In this document: in pieces, positions 6,950-15,338 of the stretch
How the letters are laid out: the number at the start of each line of letters is the position of its first letter
Position numbering within the stretch: the stretch's first letter is position 1
Assembly: GCA_903876615.1 (NCBI GenBank)
Contig: CAIRAS010000443.1
Coordinates: forward strand, 1-18,288
Source: an uncultured Holophagaceae bacterium
GTDB lineage: Bacteria; Acidobacteriota; Holophagae; Holophagales; Holophagaceae
Direction: 5' to 3'
Length of the DNA stretch: 18,288 bases
Program-made: the position numbers and the translations under genes
The notes under the pieces: generated by a model
Databases searched by the model: none
What the model was told of the DNA's origin: nothing
The model's input: the letters and a program-made list of their open reading frames with translations, nothing else

Positions 6950-9010
6950 TTGGATACTCCGACCCTGGTGAAGGCGGCCCTGAGCGCCCTGAACGGCCAG
7001 GAAGGTCCCAGCCGAGAGGACCTCCGCCGCTGGTACGAGCTCATGCACCTGGGGCGGATCCTGGACAGCAAGGCGCCGAACTACCTGAAGCAGGCCATCG
7101 GCTGGTCCTATCACGCCCCCTGCGCCGGCCATGAGGGCATCCAGCTGGCCCTGGGCCTGGGCTTCCGGGCGGGCCAGGACTTCCTGTTTCCCTACTACCG
7201 GGACCTCCTGACCTGCCTGGCGGCGGGCGTCACCGCTGAGGAATTGCTCCTCAACGGCATCTCCAAGGCCTCGGATGTGGCCGGCGGCGGCCGCCACATG
7301 AGCAACCACTTCGCCAAGCCCTCTATCGGCATCCAGAACGTCTCCAGCCTCACGGGCAACCACACCCAGCACGCCGTGGGACTGGGCCGCGCGGTGTAGT
7401 ACTACGAGCGCGACAGCCTCGTCTACTGCAGCCAGGGGGAGTCCTCCCTTTCCGAGGGCTACTGCTTCGAGAGCATCAACGGCGCTGACCGCGAGAAGCT
7501 CCCCGTCATCTTCGTCATCCAGGACAACGGCTACGGCATCTCGGTGCCCAAGCGGGACCAGAGCGCCAACGAGCACATCTGCGACAACTTCAGCGGCTTC
7601 CCGAACCTGAAGATCATCAAGTGCGACGGCCTGGACTTCCCGGACTCCCTGCGCGCCATGGACGAGGCCCGAGCCTACGTCCGCACGGGCCAGGGCCCGG
7701 CCATGGTCTATGCCACCTGCGTCCGCATCGGGAGCCACTCCAACTCGGACCGCCACGAGCTCTACCGGGATGAAGCCGAGCGCGCCGAGGCCAAGTCCCG
7801 GGACCCCCTGCCCCGCTTCCGCGCCTACTGCCTGGAGCATGGTCTCGACGAGGCCGAGCTGCTGGCCATCGAGTCCGAGAACCAGGCCCGCTACCTTGCC
7901 GCCCACGAGCTGGCCATGGCCGCCCCGAATCCCGATCCGGCCAGCATCCACGACTTCATCATTCCCGAGGCCTGGGTGTCACCGGATTACCCCGACGGCA
8001 CGCACCAGGCCGCCGGCGATTCCGTCAGCGTGATCACGGCACTGAACCAGACCCTCAAGGCCGAGTTCCGCCACAACCCCGACACCTTCATCTGGGGCCA
8101 GGACATGGCCAATAAGGAGAAGGGTGGCATCTTCAACGTGTCGAAGGGGCTGCAGCAGGAGTTCGGCGAGAAGCGCGTGTTCAACGGACCCATCGCCGAA
8201 GACTTCATCGTGGGCACCGCCAACGGCTTCTCGCGCCTGGATGACAAGATCCGCGTCGTGGTAGAGGGCGCCGAGTTCGCGGACTACATCTGGCCCGCGG
8301 CCGAGCAGATCGTCGAGACCAGCCACGACTACTGGCGCAGCGCCGGCCAGTTCTCGCCCAACGTCACCATCCGCATCGCCTCGGGCGGCTACATCGGCGG
8401 CGGCCTCTACCACTCGCAGAACGTGGAAGGCTGGCTCACCACCCTGCCCGGCATCCGCGTGGTGGTGCCCGCCTTCGCGGACGACGCGGCGGGGCTGCTG
8501 CGCACCGCCATGCGCAGCCGCGGGACCACGCTCTACCTGGAGCCAAAGTTCCTCTACAACTCGAAGCTGGCCACCACCGTGGTGCCCCCGGACTTCGCCG
8601 TGCCCTTCGGCAAGGCCCGCGTCCGCCGCGCGGGCACCGAGCTCACCATCCTCGCCTACGGCACCCCGGTGCACTTCGCCCTGGAGGCCGCGGCCCGGCT
8701 CGAAAAGGAAGGCCGGTCCGTGGAGGTGGTGGACCTCCGCTGCCTCAGCCCCCTGGACACCGAGGCCATCGTACGCTCGGTCCGGAAGACCCACCGGGTG
8801 CTCATCGCCCACGAGGACAAGGTCTTCGGCGGCTTCGGCGGTGAGCTGGCAGCCATCGCCGCCTCCGAGTGCTTCCCCTGGCTCGACGCCCCCGTGGAGC
8901 GCGTCGGCAGTGAGTTCACCCCCGTGGGCTTCAACCGCATCCTCGAGCGTGCCACCCTGCCCAACACCGACAAGGTCCTCGCCGCCGCCAAGAAGGTGCT
9001 GGCATTCTAA
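6950..9010 (+). pseudogene. Fused 2-oxoacid (branched-chain type) dehydrogenase E1 alpha/beta, interrupted by in-frame TAG
   Basis: One frame of 686 codons from TTG 6950 to TAA 9008-9010, broken only by TAG at 7397-7399 (codon 150). Codons 1-~330 are E1-alpha: the thiamine diphosphate motif is GES (163-165), followed 26 residues later by QDN (191-193), in place of the usual GDG...NN. Codons ~360-686 are E1-beta, with FIWGQDM, FNGPIAEDFIVG, VEGAEFADY and AHEDKVFGGFGGE. Such fused E1s decarboxylate 2-oxo acids from Leu/Ile/Val (or pyruvate) and reductively acylate the lipoyl E2. E2 and E3 are not in the window. Flanking residues (GLGRAV-stop-YYERDSL) read smoothly through the stop; a single CAG-to-TAG change would explain it, as Gln before YYE is what I expect for the family. 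The alternatives are a real nonsense mutation, a sequencing error or readthrough. A restart at GTG 7544 would lack part of the alpha active site. The MBL gene follows 28 nt later. Confidence 0.85.
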
Positions 9011-9038
9011 CCGGAAGCCCATCTTGAAGGAGTGCCCC

Positions 9039-9893
9039 ATGCAGTTCGGTCCCTGGGATGTCCAGTTCGTCAGCGCCGGCAGCTTCCGCCTGGATGGCGG
9101 CGCCATGTACGGCACCGTGCCCAAGGCCGTGTGGAACCGGGTCCATCCCGCCGACGCGGACAACCAGATCCTCATGGACACCCAGTGCCTGCTCATCCGC
9201 GGTGAGGTGGACGGGAAGAAGCACGTGATCCTGGTGGAGAACGGCAACGGCGACAAGGAAAGCGACGACTTCATGGCCCGGTTCAAGCTGGCAGCCCGAG
9301 GCACCCTCGATGCCAACCTCGCCAAGGTCGGCGTGCAGCCCGGGGACATCACCCTCTGCATCCTCACGCACCTGCACTTCGACCATGCGGGCGGCAGCAC
9401 CCGCCTCGGTCCCGACGGCCAGGCCGTGCCCAGCTTCCCCAACGCCCGCTACCTGGTGCAGGCCCAGGATCTGGCCGATGCCAGGAAGCCCCACCTGCGC
9501 GTGAAGGCCAGCTACCTGCCTCCGAACTGGGAGCCCCTGGAGGCCGCCGGGGTGCTGGACACCGTCAACGGTGCCGCCGAGGTCCTGCCCGGCATCTCCG
9601 TGCGTCCCGCCCCGGGCCACATCAAGGGCCTGCAGATCGTGGTGGTCGAAGGCGGCGGCCGCAAGCTGTTCTTCGTGTCCGACCTGATCCCCACCTCCCG
9701 CCACATCCAGCCCGCCTGGTGCATGGGCTACGACCTGGACGTGGTCACCTGCGTGGACGAGCGCCTGAAGGTGCTGCAGGAGCTCACCGGCACCGCTGAC
9801 CTCTGCGCCTTCTACCACGACCCCGACACCCCCGCCGGCACCCTCAGCCGCGATGCCAAGGGCAAATACGTCCTGACACCTGTGGCGGTCTGA
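9039..9893 (+). CDS. Metallo-beta-lactamase-fold hydrolase
   Basis: A 284-residue MBL-fold protein. HLHFDH at residues 111-116 is the HxHxDH metal motif. H194 in APGHIKG, D215 in FVSDLIP and H260 in FYHDPD are candidates for the remaining zinc/iron ligands, so the binuclear site looks complete. There is no signal peptide, so it is likely cytoplasmic. The superfamily covers lactonases, glyoxalase II-like thioesterases and other hydrolases, and the substrate cannot be read here. ATG 9039 has an AAGGAG ribosome site 6 nt upstream. A longer frame open from 8841 overlaps the E1 gene and adds low-complexity sequence, so it was rejected. The 28-nt spacing from the E1 gene implies a shared transcript; a role on acyl-thioester or lactone by-products of that pathway would be speculation. 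The C-terminus KYVLTPVAV is followed 55 nt later by a large hairpin that may end the transcript. Confidence 0.85.
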   Translation: MQFGPWDVQFVSAGSFRLDGGAMYGTVPKAVWNRVHPADADNQILMDTQCLLIRGEVDGKKHVILVENGNGDKESDDFMARFKLAARGTLDANLAKVGVQPGDITLCILTHLHFDHAGGSTRLGPDGQAVPSFPNARYLVQAQDLADARKPHLRVKASYLPPNWEPLEAAGVLDTVNGAAEVLPGISVRPAPGHIKGLQIVVVEGGGRKLFFVSDLIPTSRHIQPAWCMGYDLDVVTCVDERLKVLQELTGTADLCAFYHDPDTPAGTLSRDAKGKYVLTPVAV

Positions 9894-9947
9894 GGGCAGG
9901 CAGGTCCACCCACACCGACGAGAACCCGGAAGCAGTGGCTTTTGCTG

Positions 9948-10018
9948 TTATCCCCTTCATCCCCTTCATCCCTGTTCCAAAGCAGTTTTCACAGGGATAC
10001 TGGGGATGAAGGGGATAA
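9948..10018. repeat. Long inverted repeat (27-bp arms, 24/27 paired) between convergent genes
   Basis: The left arm 9948-9974 and right arm 9992-10018 are reverse complements at 24 of 27 positions, with a 17-nt loop. The outer 17 bp (9948-9964 with 10002-10018) are perfect. The left arm is itself a tandem CCCCTTCAT word (two copies, 9952-9969). Mismatches are confined to bases 9999-10001. It sits 55 nt after the MBL stop and 136 nt before the livF stop, so it can form a hairpin in either transcript. No U tract follows directly (AAAGACAAAC on the plus strand), so it is not a canonical intrinsic terminator. It may be a REP-like dispersed element. Confidence 0.75.
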
Positions 10019-10036
10019 AGACAAACTGCGTTTTAA

Positions 10037-10122
10037 CCACCGATGAACACCGATAAAGACGTGATTAAAACAGAACCTTGGCGTCCTTGTTTGATCAGCT
10101 TTTAATCGATGTTCATCGGTGG
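10037..10122. repeat. Second, compound inverted repeat built from CCACCGATGAACACC words
   Basis: The outer arms 10037-10051 and 10108-10122 pair at 14 of 15 positions (the C at 10050 faces A at 10109). After an 11-nt bulge on the left side, an inner perfect 8-bp stem follows: GATTAAAA (10063-10070) with TTTTAATC (10100-10107). The 29-nt apical loop contains CTTGGCGTCCTTG, the same word family as at 2891-2915. The ACCACCGATGAACACCGAT motif is of a kind I recall as dispersed intergenic repeats in several bacterial phyla. Together with the adjacent 27-bp inverted repeat it fills most of the 260-nt gap between the MBL gene and livF. Likely roles are bidirectional transcription end, mRNA 3'-end protection, or a mobile REP-like element. 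Confidence 0.7.
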
Positions 10123-10153
10123 CACTTCTTTCCGGTTCCTCTGGGAAAGCACC

Positions 10154-10873
10154 CTAGGTCGTAGCGCCGCCCAGGTAGGCTTCTTTCACGCGGGGATCCT
10201 GCGCCAGCTCGGCGGCGGGGCCTTCCAGGACCATGCGGCCATTCTCCAGGACGTAGCCGCGGTGGGCGATCTTGAGGGCCATGTGGGCGTTCTGCTCCAC
10301 CAGCAACAGGGTCATGCCCTGGGCATTGATGGCCTGCAGGGCGCGGAAGACCTCCTTCACCAGCAGCGGGCTGAGGCCCATGGAGGGCTCGTCCAGCAGC
10401 ATGAGCTTGCAGTCCGTCATGAGCGCTCGGCCCACGGCCAGCATCTGCTGCTCGCCGCCGGACAGCGTGCCACCCAGCTGCTGTCGGCGCTCTTCCAGGC
10501 GGGGGAAGAGGGCGAACACTTTCTCGTAGGAGGCGGCGAGGCGTTGCTTATTCTTCTGCGTCCAGGCCGCCAGGGCGAGGTTCTCCTGCACCGTGAGGTT
10601 GGGGAAGATGCCGCGACCCTCGGGCACGTGGCCGATCCCCATGGCCACCAGCGTGTGGGCCTCCACATGCTTGACGCTCTGGTCCCGGTAGAAGATGTCG
10701 CCGCCCTGGAGGGGCAGCATGCGGGAGATGGCCCGCAGGGTGGTGGACTTGCCGGCGCCGTTGGCCCCCAGCAGGGACACGATCTCGCCCTCAGCAATGG
10801 TGAGGTCGATGCCATGCAGGGCCTTGATGGCGCCGTAGGACACGGACAGGTTTTCCACGCGGAGGAGGGTCAT
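10154..10873 (-). CDS. livF: Branched-chain amino-acid ABC transporter ATP-binding protein LivF
   Basis: A 239-residue ABC ATPase of LivF size. Walker A GANGAGKST is at residues 36-44, signature LSGGEQQ at 137-143, Walker B LMLLDEP at 157-163, and the family-typical GHVPEGRGIFPNLTV at about 81-95. It powers import of Leu/Ile/Val (or other amino acids or amides) as the partner of LivG at the inner-membrane LivHM pore. ATG 10873 has GAGGAGG upstream and overlaps the livG stop by four bases (ATGA), so translation is coupled. It is the last gene of the livJHMGF operon; the hairpins at 10122-9948 lie just beyond its stop. Confidence 0.95.
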   Translation of the reverse strand: MTLLRVENLSVSYGAIKALHGIDLTIAEGEIVSLLGANGAGKSTTLRAISRMLPLQGGDIFYRDQSVKHVEAHTLVAMGIGHVPEGRGIFPNLTVQENLALAAWTQKNKQRLAASYEKVFALFPRLEERRQQLGGTLSGGEQQMLAVGRALMTDCKLMLLDEPSMGLSPLLVKEVFRALQAINAQGMTLLLVEQNAHMALKIAHRGYVLENGRMVLEGPAAELAQDPRVKEAYLGGATT

Positions 10874-11640
10874 GCCGGGGCCTCCTCTTCACCCAGGTAG
10901 GCCTCGATCACCAGCGGGTTGCGGACCACATCACGGGGCGCGCCGCTGGCGATGGTCTGGCCGAAGTCCAGCACCTGCACCTCGCGGCAGAGCTCCATCA
11001 CCACGGGCAGCTGATGCTCGATGAGCAGGATGGCCAGCGGGAAGTCCTGGTGGACCTGGCGGATCAGCTGGATCAGCTCCTCCACCTCACGGGGGTTCAT
11101 GCCGGCGGCGGGCTCGTCCAGCAGCAGCACCTTGGGCCCGGTGGCCAGGGCCCGGGCGATCTCCAGGCGGCGCTGCTCACCGTAGGGCAGGCTGCCGGCC
11201 TGCTCGTGCTGGCGCGCCAGCAGCCCGAAGCGGGCCAGGTGGTCCCGGCTCTCCGTCAGCAGGCGGGCCTCCTCGCGGCGGAAGGTGGCCGTGCGGAAGG
11301 TGGCGTCCAGCAGGCCGTAGCCGGCATGGGCGTGGAGGGCCATGGTGATGTTGTCCAGCACGCTCATTTGCGCAAAGAGGCGGATGTTCTGGAAGGTGCG
11401 GGCGATGCCGGCCCGGGCGATGGCGTCCGAGGCCAGGCGCGTGGTGTCCTGCTCCCCCAGCAGCACCTGGCCGCTGTCCGGCGTGTAGACACCCGTGATG
11501 AGGTTGAAGACCGTGGTCTTTCCCGCGCCATTGGGGCCGATGATGCCCTGCAGATCCCGCTCACCCAGCGTCAGGTTGAACTTCGCGACCGCCGTGAGGC
11601 CGCCGAAGGACTTGGTGAGCTCCGTGATGCGCAGCGCCAT
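10870..11640 (-). CDS. livG: Branched-chain amino-acid ABC transporter ATP-binding protein LivG
   Basis: A 256-residue ABC ATPase. Walker A GPNGAGKT is at residues 35-42, LivG-typical ARTFQNIRLF at 80-89, a variant signature LPYGEQRR at 151-158 (Y-G-E-Q is usual in LivG), and Walker B VLLLDEP at 171-177 followed by AAGMNP. It hydrolyses ATP together with LivF to drive uptake through LivHM. I chose ATG 11640 because MALRITELTKSFGG is the standard beginning. The frame stays open to 11751, but that extension lies inside livM and has no family likeness. The start shares one base with the livM stop (TGATG), and the stop overlaps livF, indicating a tightly coupled operon. Confidence 0.95.
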   Translation of the reverse strand: MALRITELTKSFGGLTAVAKFNLTLGERDLQGIIGPNGAGKTTVFNLITGVYTPDSGQVLLGEQDTTRLASDAIARAGIARTFQNIRLFAQMSVLDNITMALHAHAGYGLLDATFRTATFRREEARLLTESRDHLARFGLLARQHEQAGSLPYGEQRRLEIARALATGPKVLLLDEPAAGMNPREVEELIQLIRQVHQDFPLAILLIEHQLPVVMELCREVQVLDFGQTIASGAPRDVVRNPLVIEAYLGEEEAPA

Positions 11641-12689
11641 CACGCCCCCTGCTTCGGGCGGAGCCAGGACCACTCGCGGTTGCCCAGGAGACCGGTCTGG
11701 CGGGTCAGCATGATGATGATCAGGATCAGCGGGCTGATGAGCATGCGCCACTCCGCCAGCTGCGGCGCGAAGGTGCTGAGCAGGTTCCGCAGCAGCTCCA
11801 TGAGCACCGTGTAGGCCACCACACCCAGGATGGAGCCGCTGAGGCTGGCCATGCCGCCCAGGTAGAGCATCACCAGGATCTCGGTGGTCTTGCTGTAGTC
11901 GAAGCTGCGGGGCGTGATGAACTGCTGGTTCTGCGCCCAGAGGCCACCCGCCAGCCCAGCGAAAGCCGCCGCGATGGTGAAGGCCCAGTTCTTGGCCTTG
12001 GGGATGGAGACACCCATCAGCTCAGCGGCGATGGCGTTCTCTCGGATGGACAGCCAGACCCGGCCAAAGGTCGACTGGATCAGGTTCCGCAGTACGCCGA
12101 TGGTGAGGAGCGCGCAAAGGGCCACGGCCACGAAGTTGGTGTTCTTGGGAATGCCGGTGAAGCCTCTAGGTCCGCCCACGAACTCGATGTTCTGGATGGC
12201 GTTCACGATGATCATGTTGAAGCCGAGGGTGATGATGGCCAGGTAGTCACCCACGGTCTTGAAGGTCACCAGCCCAATGAGGTAGCCCACCCCCGCCGAG
12301 GCAAGCATGGCCCCACCCAGGGAGACCAGCAGGATGAGGACGGTACCGATGACCGGGGGCAGCGCTGCGGCGCCCGGCAGAACCTTGGTGGCCAGCAGGG
12401 CTGCGGTGTAGGCCCCCACGGCCATGAAGCCCGCATGACCCAGGGCGAACTCGCCCAGGTAGCCGTTCAGCAGGTTCAGGCTGGCCACCAGGATGATGTT
12501 CATCCCAATGATGGTGAGCAGGTGCAGGTAGTAGGGGTTGAGGATGTCCGAGTAGAGCCCCGCATCCACCAGCAGCTGGAGCGGAATGGCCAGCACCAGC
12601 AGGGCCACGCAGACCATCCAGAAGCGCACCCGGGGGGGCCTGGGATCCGGTGGCGGTGCGGCCTGCAGCGGCTGGGGGTGGCTCGACAT
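11640..12689 (-). CDS. livM: Branched-chain amino-acid ABC transporter permease LivM
   Basis: A 349-residue inner-membrane permease with a proline-rich cytoplasmic N-terminus (~20 residues) and about 9-10 hydrophobic segments. Family landmarks are NLLNGYLGEFALGHAGFMAVGAY in the first half (around residues 72-94), FKTVGDYLAIITLGF, and SIRENAIAAELMGV (the EAA-like loop that contacts the ATPases), then LYLGGMASLSGSILG near the end. It forms the substrate pathway with LivH. ATG 12689 is preceded by AAGGTG about 11 nt upstream and starts 7 nt after the livH stop. The stop overlaps the livG start by one base. Confidence 0.94.
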   Translation of the reverse strand: MSSHPQPLQAAPPPDPRPPRVRFWMVCVALLVLAIPLQLLVDAGLYSDILNPYYLHLLTIIGMNIILVASLNLLNGYLGEFALGHAGFMAVGAYTAALLATKVLPGAAALPPVIGTVLILLVSLGGAMLASAGVGYLIGLVTFKTVGDYLAIITLGFNMIIVNAIQNIEFVGGPRGFTGIPKNTNFVAVALCALLTIGVLRNLIQSTFGRVWLSIRENAIAAELMGVSIPKAKNWAFTIAAAFAGLAGGLWAQNQQFITPRSFDYSKTTEILVMLYLGGMASLSGSILGVVAYTVLMELLRNLLSTFAPQLAEWRMLISPLILIIIMLTRQTGLLGNREWSWLRPKQGA

Positions 12690-12696
12690 GGGCGGC

Positions 12697-13587
12697 CTAC
12701 ACCTTCTTCAGGGTGGGCTTGCCCATGATGCCCCAGGGCCACACCAGGAGCAGCAGGATGAGCAGGCCGAAGGCGATGCCGTTCTTCAGATTGGAGGACA
12801 GGTAGGCCACGGTGATGACCTCCACGCCCGCCAGCAGGAAGGAGCCCAGCACGGCGCCTTCGATGGAGCCGATGCCGCCGATCACCGCAGCGATGAAGGC
12901 CTTCCAGCCCAGGTCGATGCCCATGTAGGGATCGATGGAGTAGGCCTGCCCATAGAAGATGCCGCCCGCCGCCGCCAGGGCCGAGCCGATGGCGAAGGTG
13001 ACCGTGATGATCAGGTTGAGGTTCACCCCCATGAGGGGCACCACATCCTTGTTGTCCGCCACGGCCCGCATGGCGGTGCCGATGAGGGTGCGGTTCACCA
13101 CCAGCCAGAGCACTGCCATGAGCGCCAGGGAGATCAGGATGATGAGCAGCTTGTCCCAGGTGACAAAGGCACCCAGGTTCTGCTGCAACCAGTGCACGGG
13201 GGCGGAAGGCAGGCGGGCCGGGATCTGCCGGGTCTCGGGGCCCACGGTGAGGCGCACGAAGTTTTCGAGGAAGATGCCCACGCCCAGTGTCGTGATGACC
13301 ACGGACATGCGCTGGGCATTGCGCAGGCGCCGGTAGGCCACCCGCTCCACAGCCACCCCGGCCAAGGCGGTCAGGATCATGGCCAGCGGCATGAGCAGGT
13401 AGAAAGGCAGCCAGCCCAGGCGGGTGGTGAGCAGCAGCCCCACAAAGCCACCCACCATGAAGATGTCACCGTGGGCGAAGTTGATGAGGCGGATGATGCC
13501 GTACACCATGCTGTAGCCCAGCGCGATCAGGGCGTACACCGCCCCGAGCTGGGCAGCGTTGAACAGCTGCTGGATGATGGTGTCCAA
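12697..13587 (-). CDS. livH: Branched-chain amino-acid ABC transporter permease LivH
   Basis: A 296-residue inner-membrane permease with about 8 hydrophobic segments. The beginning, QLGAVYALIALGYSMVYGII, and RLINFAHGDIFMVGGF directly after it, are strongly LivH-like, as are GTAMRAVADNKDVVPLMGV (the coupling loop) and AAVIGGIGSIEGAVLGSFLLAG. It pairs with LivM. The start is TTG at 13587: the in-frame TAA of the upstream livJ stop (13608-13606) lies only six codons before it and no ATG or GTG intervenes. The ribosome site is weak (GGGCAGG somewhat distant), so translation may depend on coupling to livJ, which ends 18 nt upstream. Confidence 0.94.
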   Translation of the reverse strand: MDTIIQQLFNAAQLGAVYALIALGYSMVYGIIRLINFAHGDIFMVGGFVGLLLTTRLGWLPFYLLMPLAMILTALAGVAVERVAYRRLRNAQRMSVVITTLGVGIFLENFVRLTVGPETRQIPARLPSAPVHWLQQNLGAFVTWDKLLIILISLALMAVLWLVVNRTLIGTAMRAVADNKDVVPLMGVNLNLIITVTFAIGSALAAAGGIFYGQAYSIDPYMGIDLGWKAFIAAVIGGIGSIEGAVLGSFLLAGVEVITVAYLSSNLKNGIAFGLLILLLLVWPWGIMGKPTLKKV

Positions 13588-13605
13588 GGCGCGGCCGACC
13601 TGCCC

Positions 13606-14736
13606 TTAGGGGTTCACAGCACTGTCGAAGACGAACTTGCCGTTCTCGACCTTGATGACCACGGCGCCCTTCACGGGGTCGCCGGAGCCGCCGTAGGTGA
13701 TGGAGCCCGTGACGCCGGGGAAGCCTGCGGTGGCAGCGAGAGCGTCCCGGATGGCCTTGGAGTCAGCCTTCCCGGCGGTGGCCACGGCCTTGAGGATCAG
13801 GTTGGCGGAGTCATAGGTCAGCGCGGCGGCGGCGTCGGGGACGATGCCGAAGCGGGTGGTGTACTTGGCGATGAAGGTCTTGGCGATGGGGGCCTCGACG
13901 TCGGGCGAGTAGTGGTTGGAGAAGTAGGCGCCGTCCATGACCTTGCCACCCAGCTTCACCAGCTCAGGGTTGTCCCAGCCGTCGGCGCCGAGGACCACCG
14001 CATTGAGGCCCAGCTTGCGGGCCTGCTGGAGCTGGAGGGGCACTTCGTTGAAGTAGTTGGGAAGGAACAGCACGTCGGGGTTGGAGCCCTTGATCTTGGT
14101 CAGCTGGGCCGAGAAGTCCGTGTCCTTGGTGTTGTAGGTCTCGAAGCCGACGATCTTGCCGCCCATCTTCGTGAACTCATCCCGGAAGACCTCGGCGATG
14201 CCCTTGTTGTAGTCGCTAGCCACGTCGTAGACCACGGCGCCGGTCTTGGCCTTCAGCTTGCCGGTGGCGAACTGGGCCACCACCTTGCCCTGGAAGGGAT
14301 CGATGAAGCAGGCGCGGAAGATGAACTTGCGGCCCTTGGTGACGTTGGGATTGGTGGACCAGGGGGACACCACGGGGATGCCCGCCGCCTCGGCGATGGG
14401 GGCGCCGGCATTGGAGCACTTGCTGGTGTAGGAACCCACGATGGCCAGCACCTTGTCCTGGTTGATGAGCTTCTGGAACACGGTGGCGGCGGACTCGGGC
14501 TTGTCCTCGTCGTCCTCGATGATGAAGCGCACCTTCACCTGCTTGTCGCCCACCTTCACGCCGCCGCCAGCGTTGATCTCGTCCTGGACCAGGGCGATGG
14601 CGTTCTTGGCCGACTGACCGGTGGCGGAGATGCTGCCGGTGGTGGGCGCCGAGACGCCGATCTTGATCTCCTGGGCCGTGGGCTTGCAGCCGGCCAGGGC
14701 GAGGAGGGGAAGCAGGGCCAGGGTGAGGCGTTTCAT
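13606..14736 (-). CDS. livJ: Branched-chain amino-acid-binding lipoprotein, LivJ type
   Basis: A 376-residue periplasmic-type solute-binding protein. The N-terminus is a lipoprotein signal: positively charged MKR, a hydrophobic stretch, then the lipobox LAGC with lipidated Cys at residue 17, so it is probably anchored to a membrane rather than free in the periplasm. The mature part starts with EIKIGVSAPTTGSISATGQS and contains FIIEDDEDKPESA, VGSYTSKCSNAGAPIAEAAGIP and FIFRACFIDPFQG, all characteristic of the type I Leu/Ile/Val-binding fold. Specificity for Leu/Ile/Val over other amino acids or amides is assumed from family only. ATG 14736 has GAGGA about 9 nt upstream. It is the first gene of livJHMGF. 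The 173-nt gap to the divergent TolR gene must hold the promoter, though I could not pick convincing -35/-10 boxes. Confidence 0.94.
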   Translation of the reverse strand: MKRLTLALLPLLALAGCKPTAQEIKIGVSAPTTGSISATGQSAKNAIALVQDEINAGGGVKVGDKQVKVRFIIEDDEDKPESAATVFQKLINQDKVLAIVGSYTSKCSNAGAPIAEAAGIPVVSPWSTNPNVTKGRKFIFRACFIDPFQGKVVAQFATGKLKAKTGAVVYDVASDYNKGIAEVFRDEFTKMGGKIVGFETYNTKDTDFSAQLTKIKGSNPDVLFLPNYFNEVPLQLQQARKLGLNAVVLGADGWDNPELVKLGGKVMDGAYFSNHYSPDVEAPIAKTFIAKYTTRFGIVPDAAAALTYDSANLILKAVATAGKADSKAIRDALAATAGFPGVTGSITYGGSGDPVKGAVVIKVENGKFVFDSAVNP

Positions 14737-14909
14737 GGGAGCGATCCTCGTGGGCTGGGGAGCTATGGCTTTCCCAGGGTTGGAAGGAATGGCAACACAT
14801 TGGATGAAGATCTTGGCCCAGGATACCGGGAGTTCCCCCGGGAGAGGAGGGGAGATGGGGCTGCAGCCATCCTCCGCGCTAGACTGGGGACCTCAGCCCC
14901 GGGAGCAGC

Positions 14910-15338
14910 ATGGCCTTCACCCCAGGATCCAGACGCGGCGCCATGGCCGACATCAACATGACGCCTCTCATCGACGTGATGCTGGTGCTTCTGATCATCT
15001 TCATGATCGCCGCCCCCATGCTGACCACCGGGGTGGACGTGAAGCTGCCGGAGAGCCGCACGGGCCGCAACCTGGAGAGCGAGGCCCTGACCGTGTCCGT
15101 CACCTTCGACGGCCGCCTGGAGTTTGAGAAGGCCTTCCTGGCCTTGCCGGTGCTGGCCAACCAGCTGAAGGCCAAGGCCCAGAGCGGCGGCAAGCGCCCG
15201 GTGCTGGTGCGGGCCGACCACAACGTGCCCTACGGCCGCGTCATCCAGGTGGTGGACGCCATCCGGGAGGCCGGCTTCACCCAGGTGGGCTTCGTCACCG
15301 CCGCCGCGCCGGCCGCCCCGCCCCCCGATGTGCCATGA
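14910..15338 (+). CDS. TolR/ExbD-family biopolymer transport protein
   Basis: A 142-residue protein with a short N-terminus, a single membrane segment at about residues 20-40 containing [19 protein letters not shown], where the Asp in PLID is the proton-path residue of the TolR/ExbD stator, and a periplasmic domain ending in [17 protein letters not shown]. With TolQ/ExbB it forms the inner-membrane motor that energises TolA or TonB. ATG 14910 has GGGAG upstream, and its stop overlaps the next start by four bases (ATGA). No TolQ/ExbB lies upstream, where the divergent livJ begins, so the motor partner must be elsewhere. The tail is Ala/Pro-rich ([10 protein letters not shown]). TolR and ExbD cannot be separated from sequence alone. 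Confidence 0.9.
   Translation: MAFTPGSRRGAMADINMTPLIDVMLVLLIIFMIAAPMLTTGVDVKLPESRTGRNLESEALTVSVTFDGRLEFEKAFLALPVLANQLKAKAQSGGKRPVLVRADHNVPYGRVIQVVDAIREAGFTQVGFVTAAAPAAPPPDVP

Noticed and set aside
6581..7951. 456-codon minus-strand frame crossing the GAF and E1 genes
   Set aside because: A shadow frame spanning two genes of the other strand, Val/Gly/Ala repetitive, with no family features.
12586..14961. 791-codon open frame on the plus strand opposite livM/livH/livJ
   Set aside because: It is the antisense of three well-supported liv genes. Its product is His/Gly/Asp/Val-rich low-complexity sequence typical of a GC-rich shadow frame.
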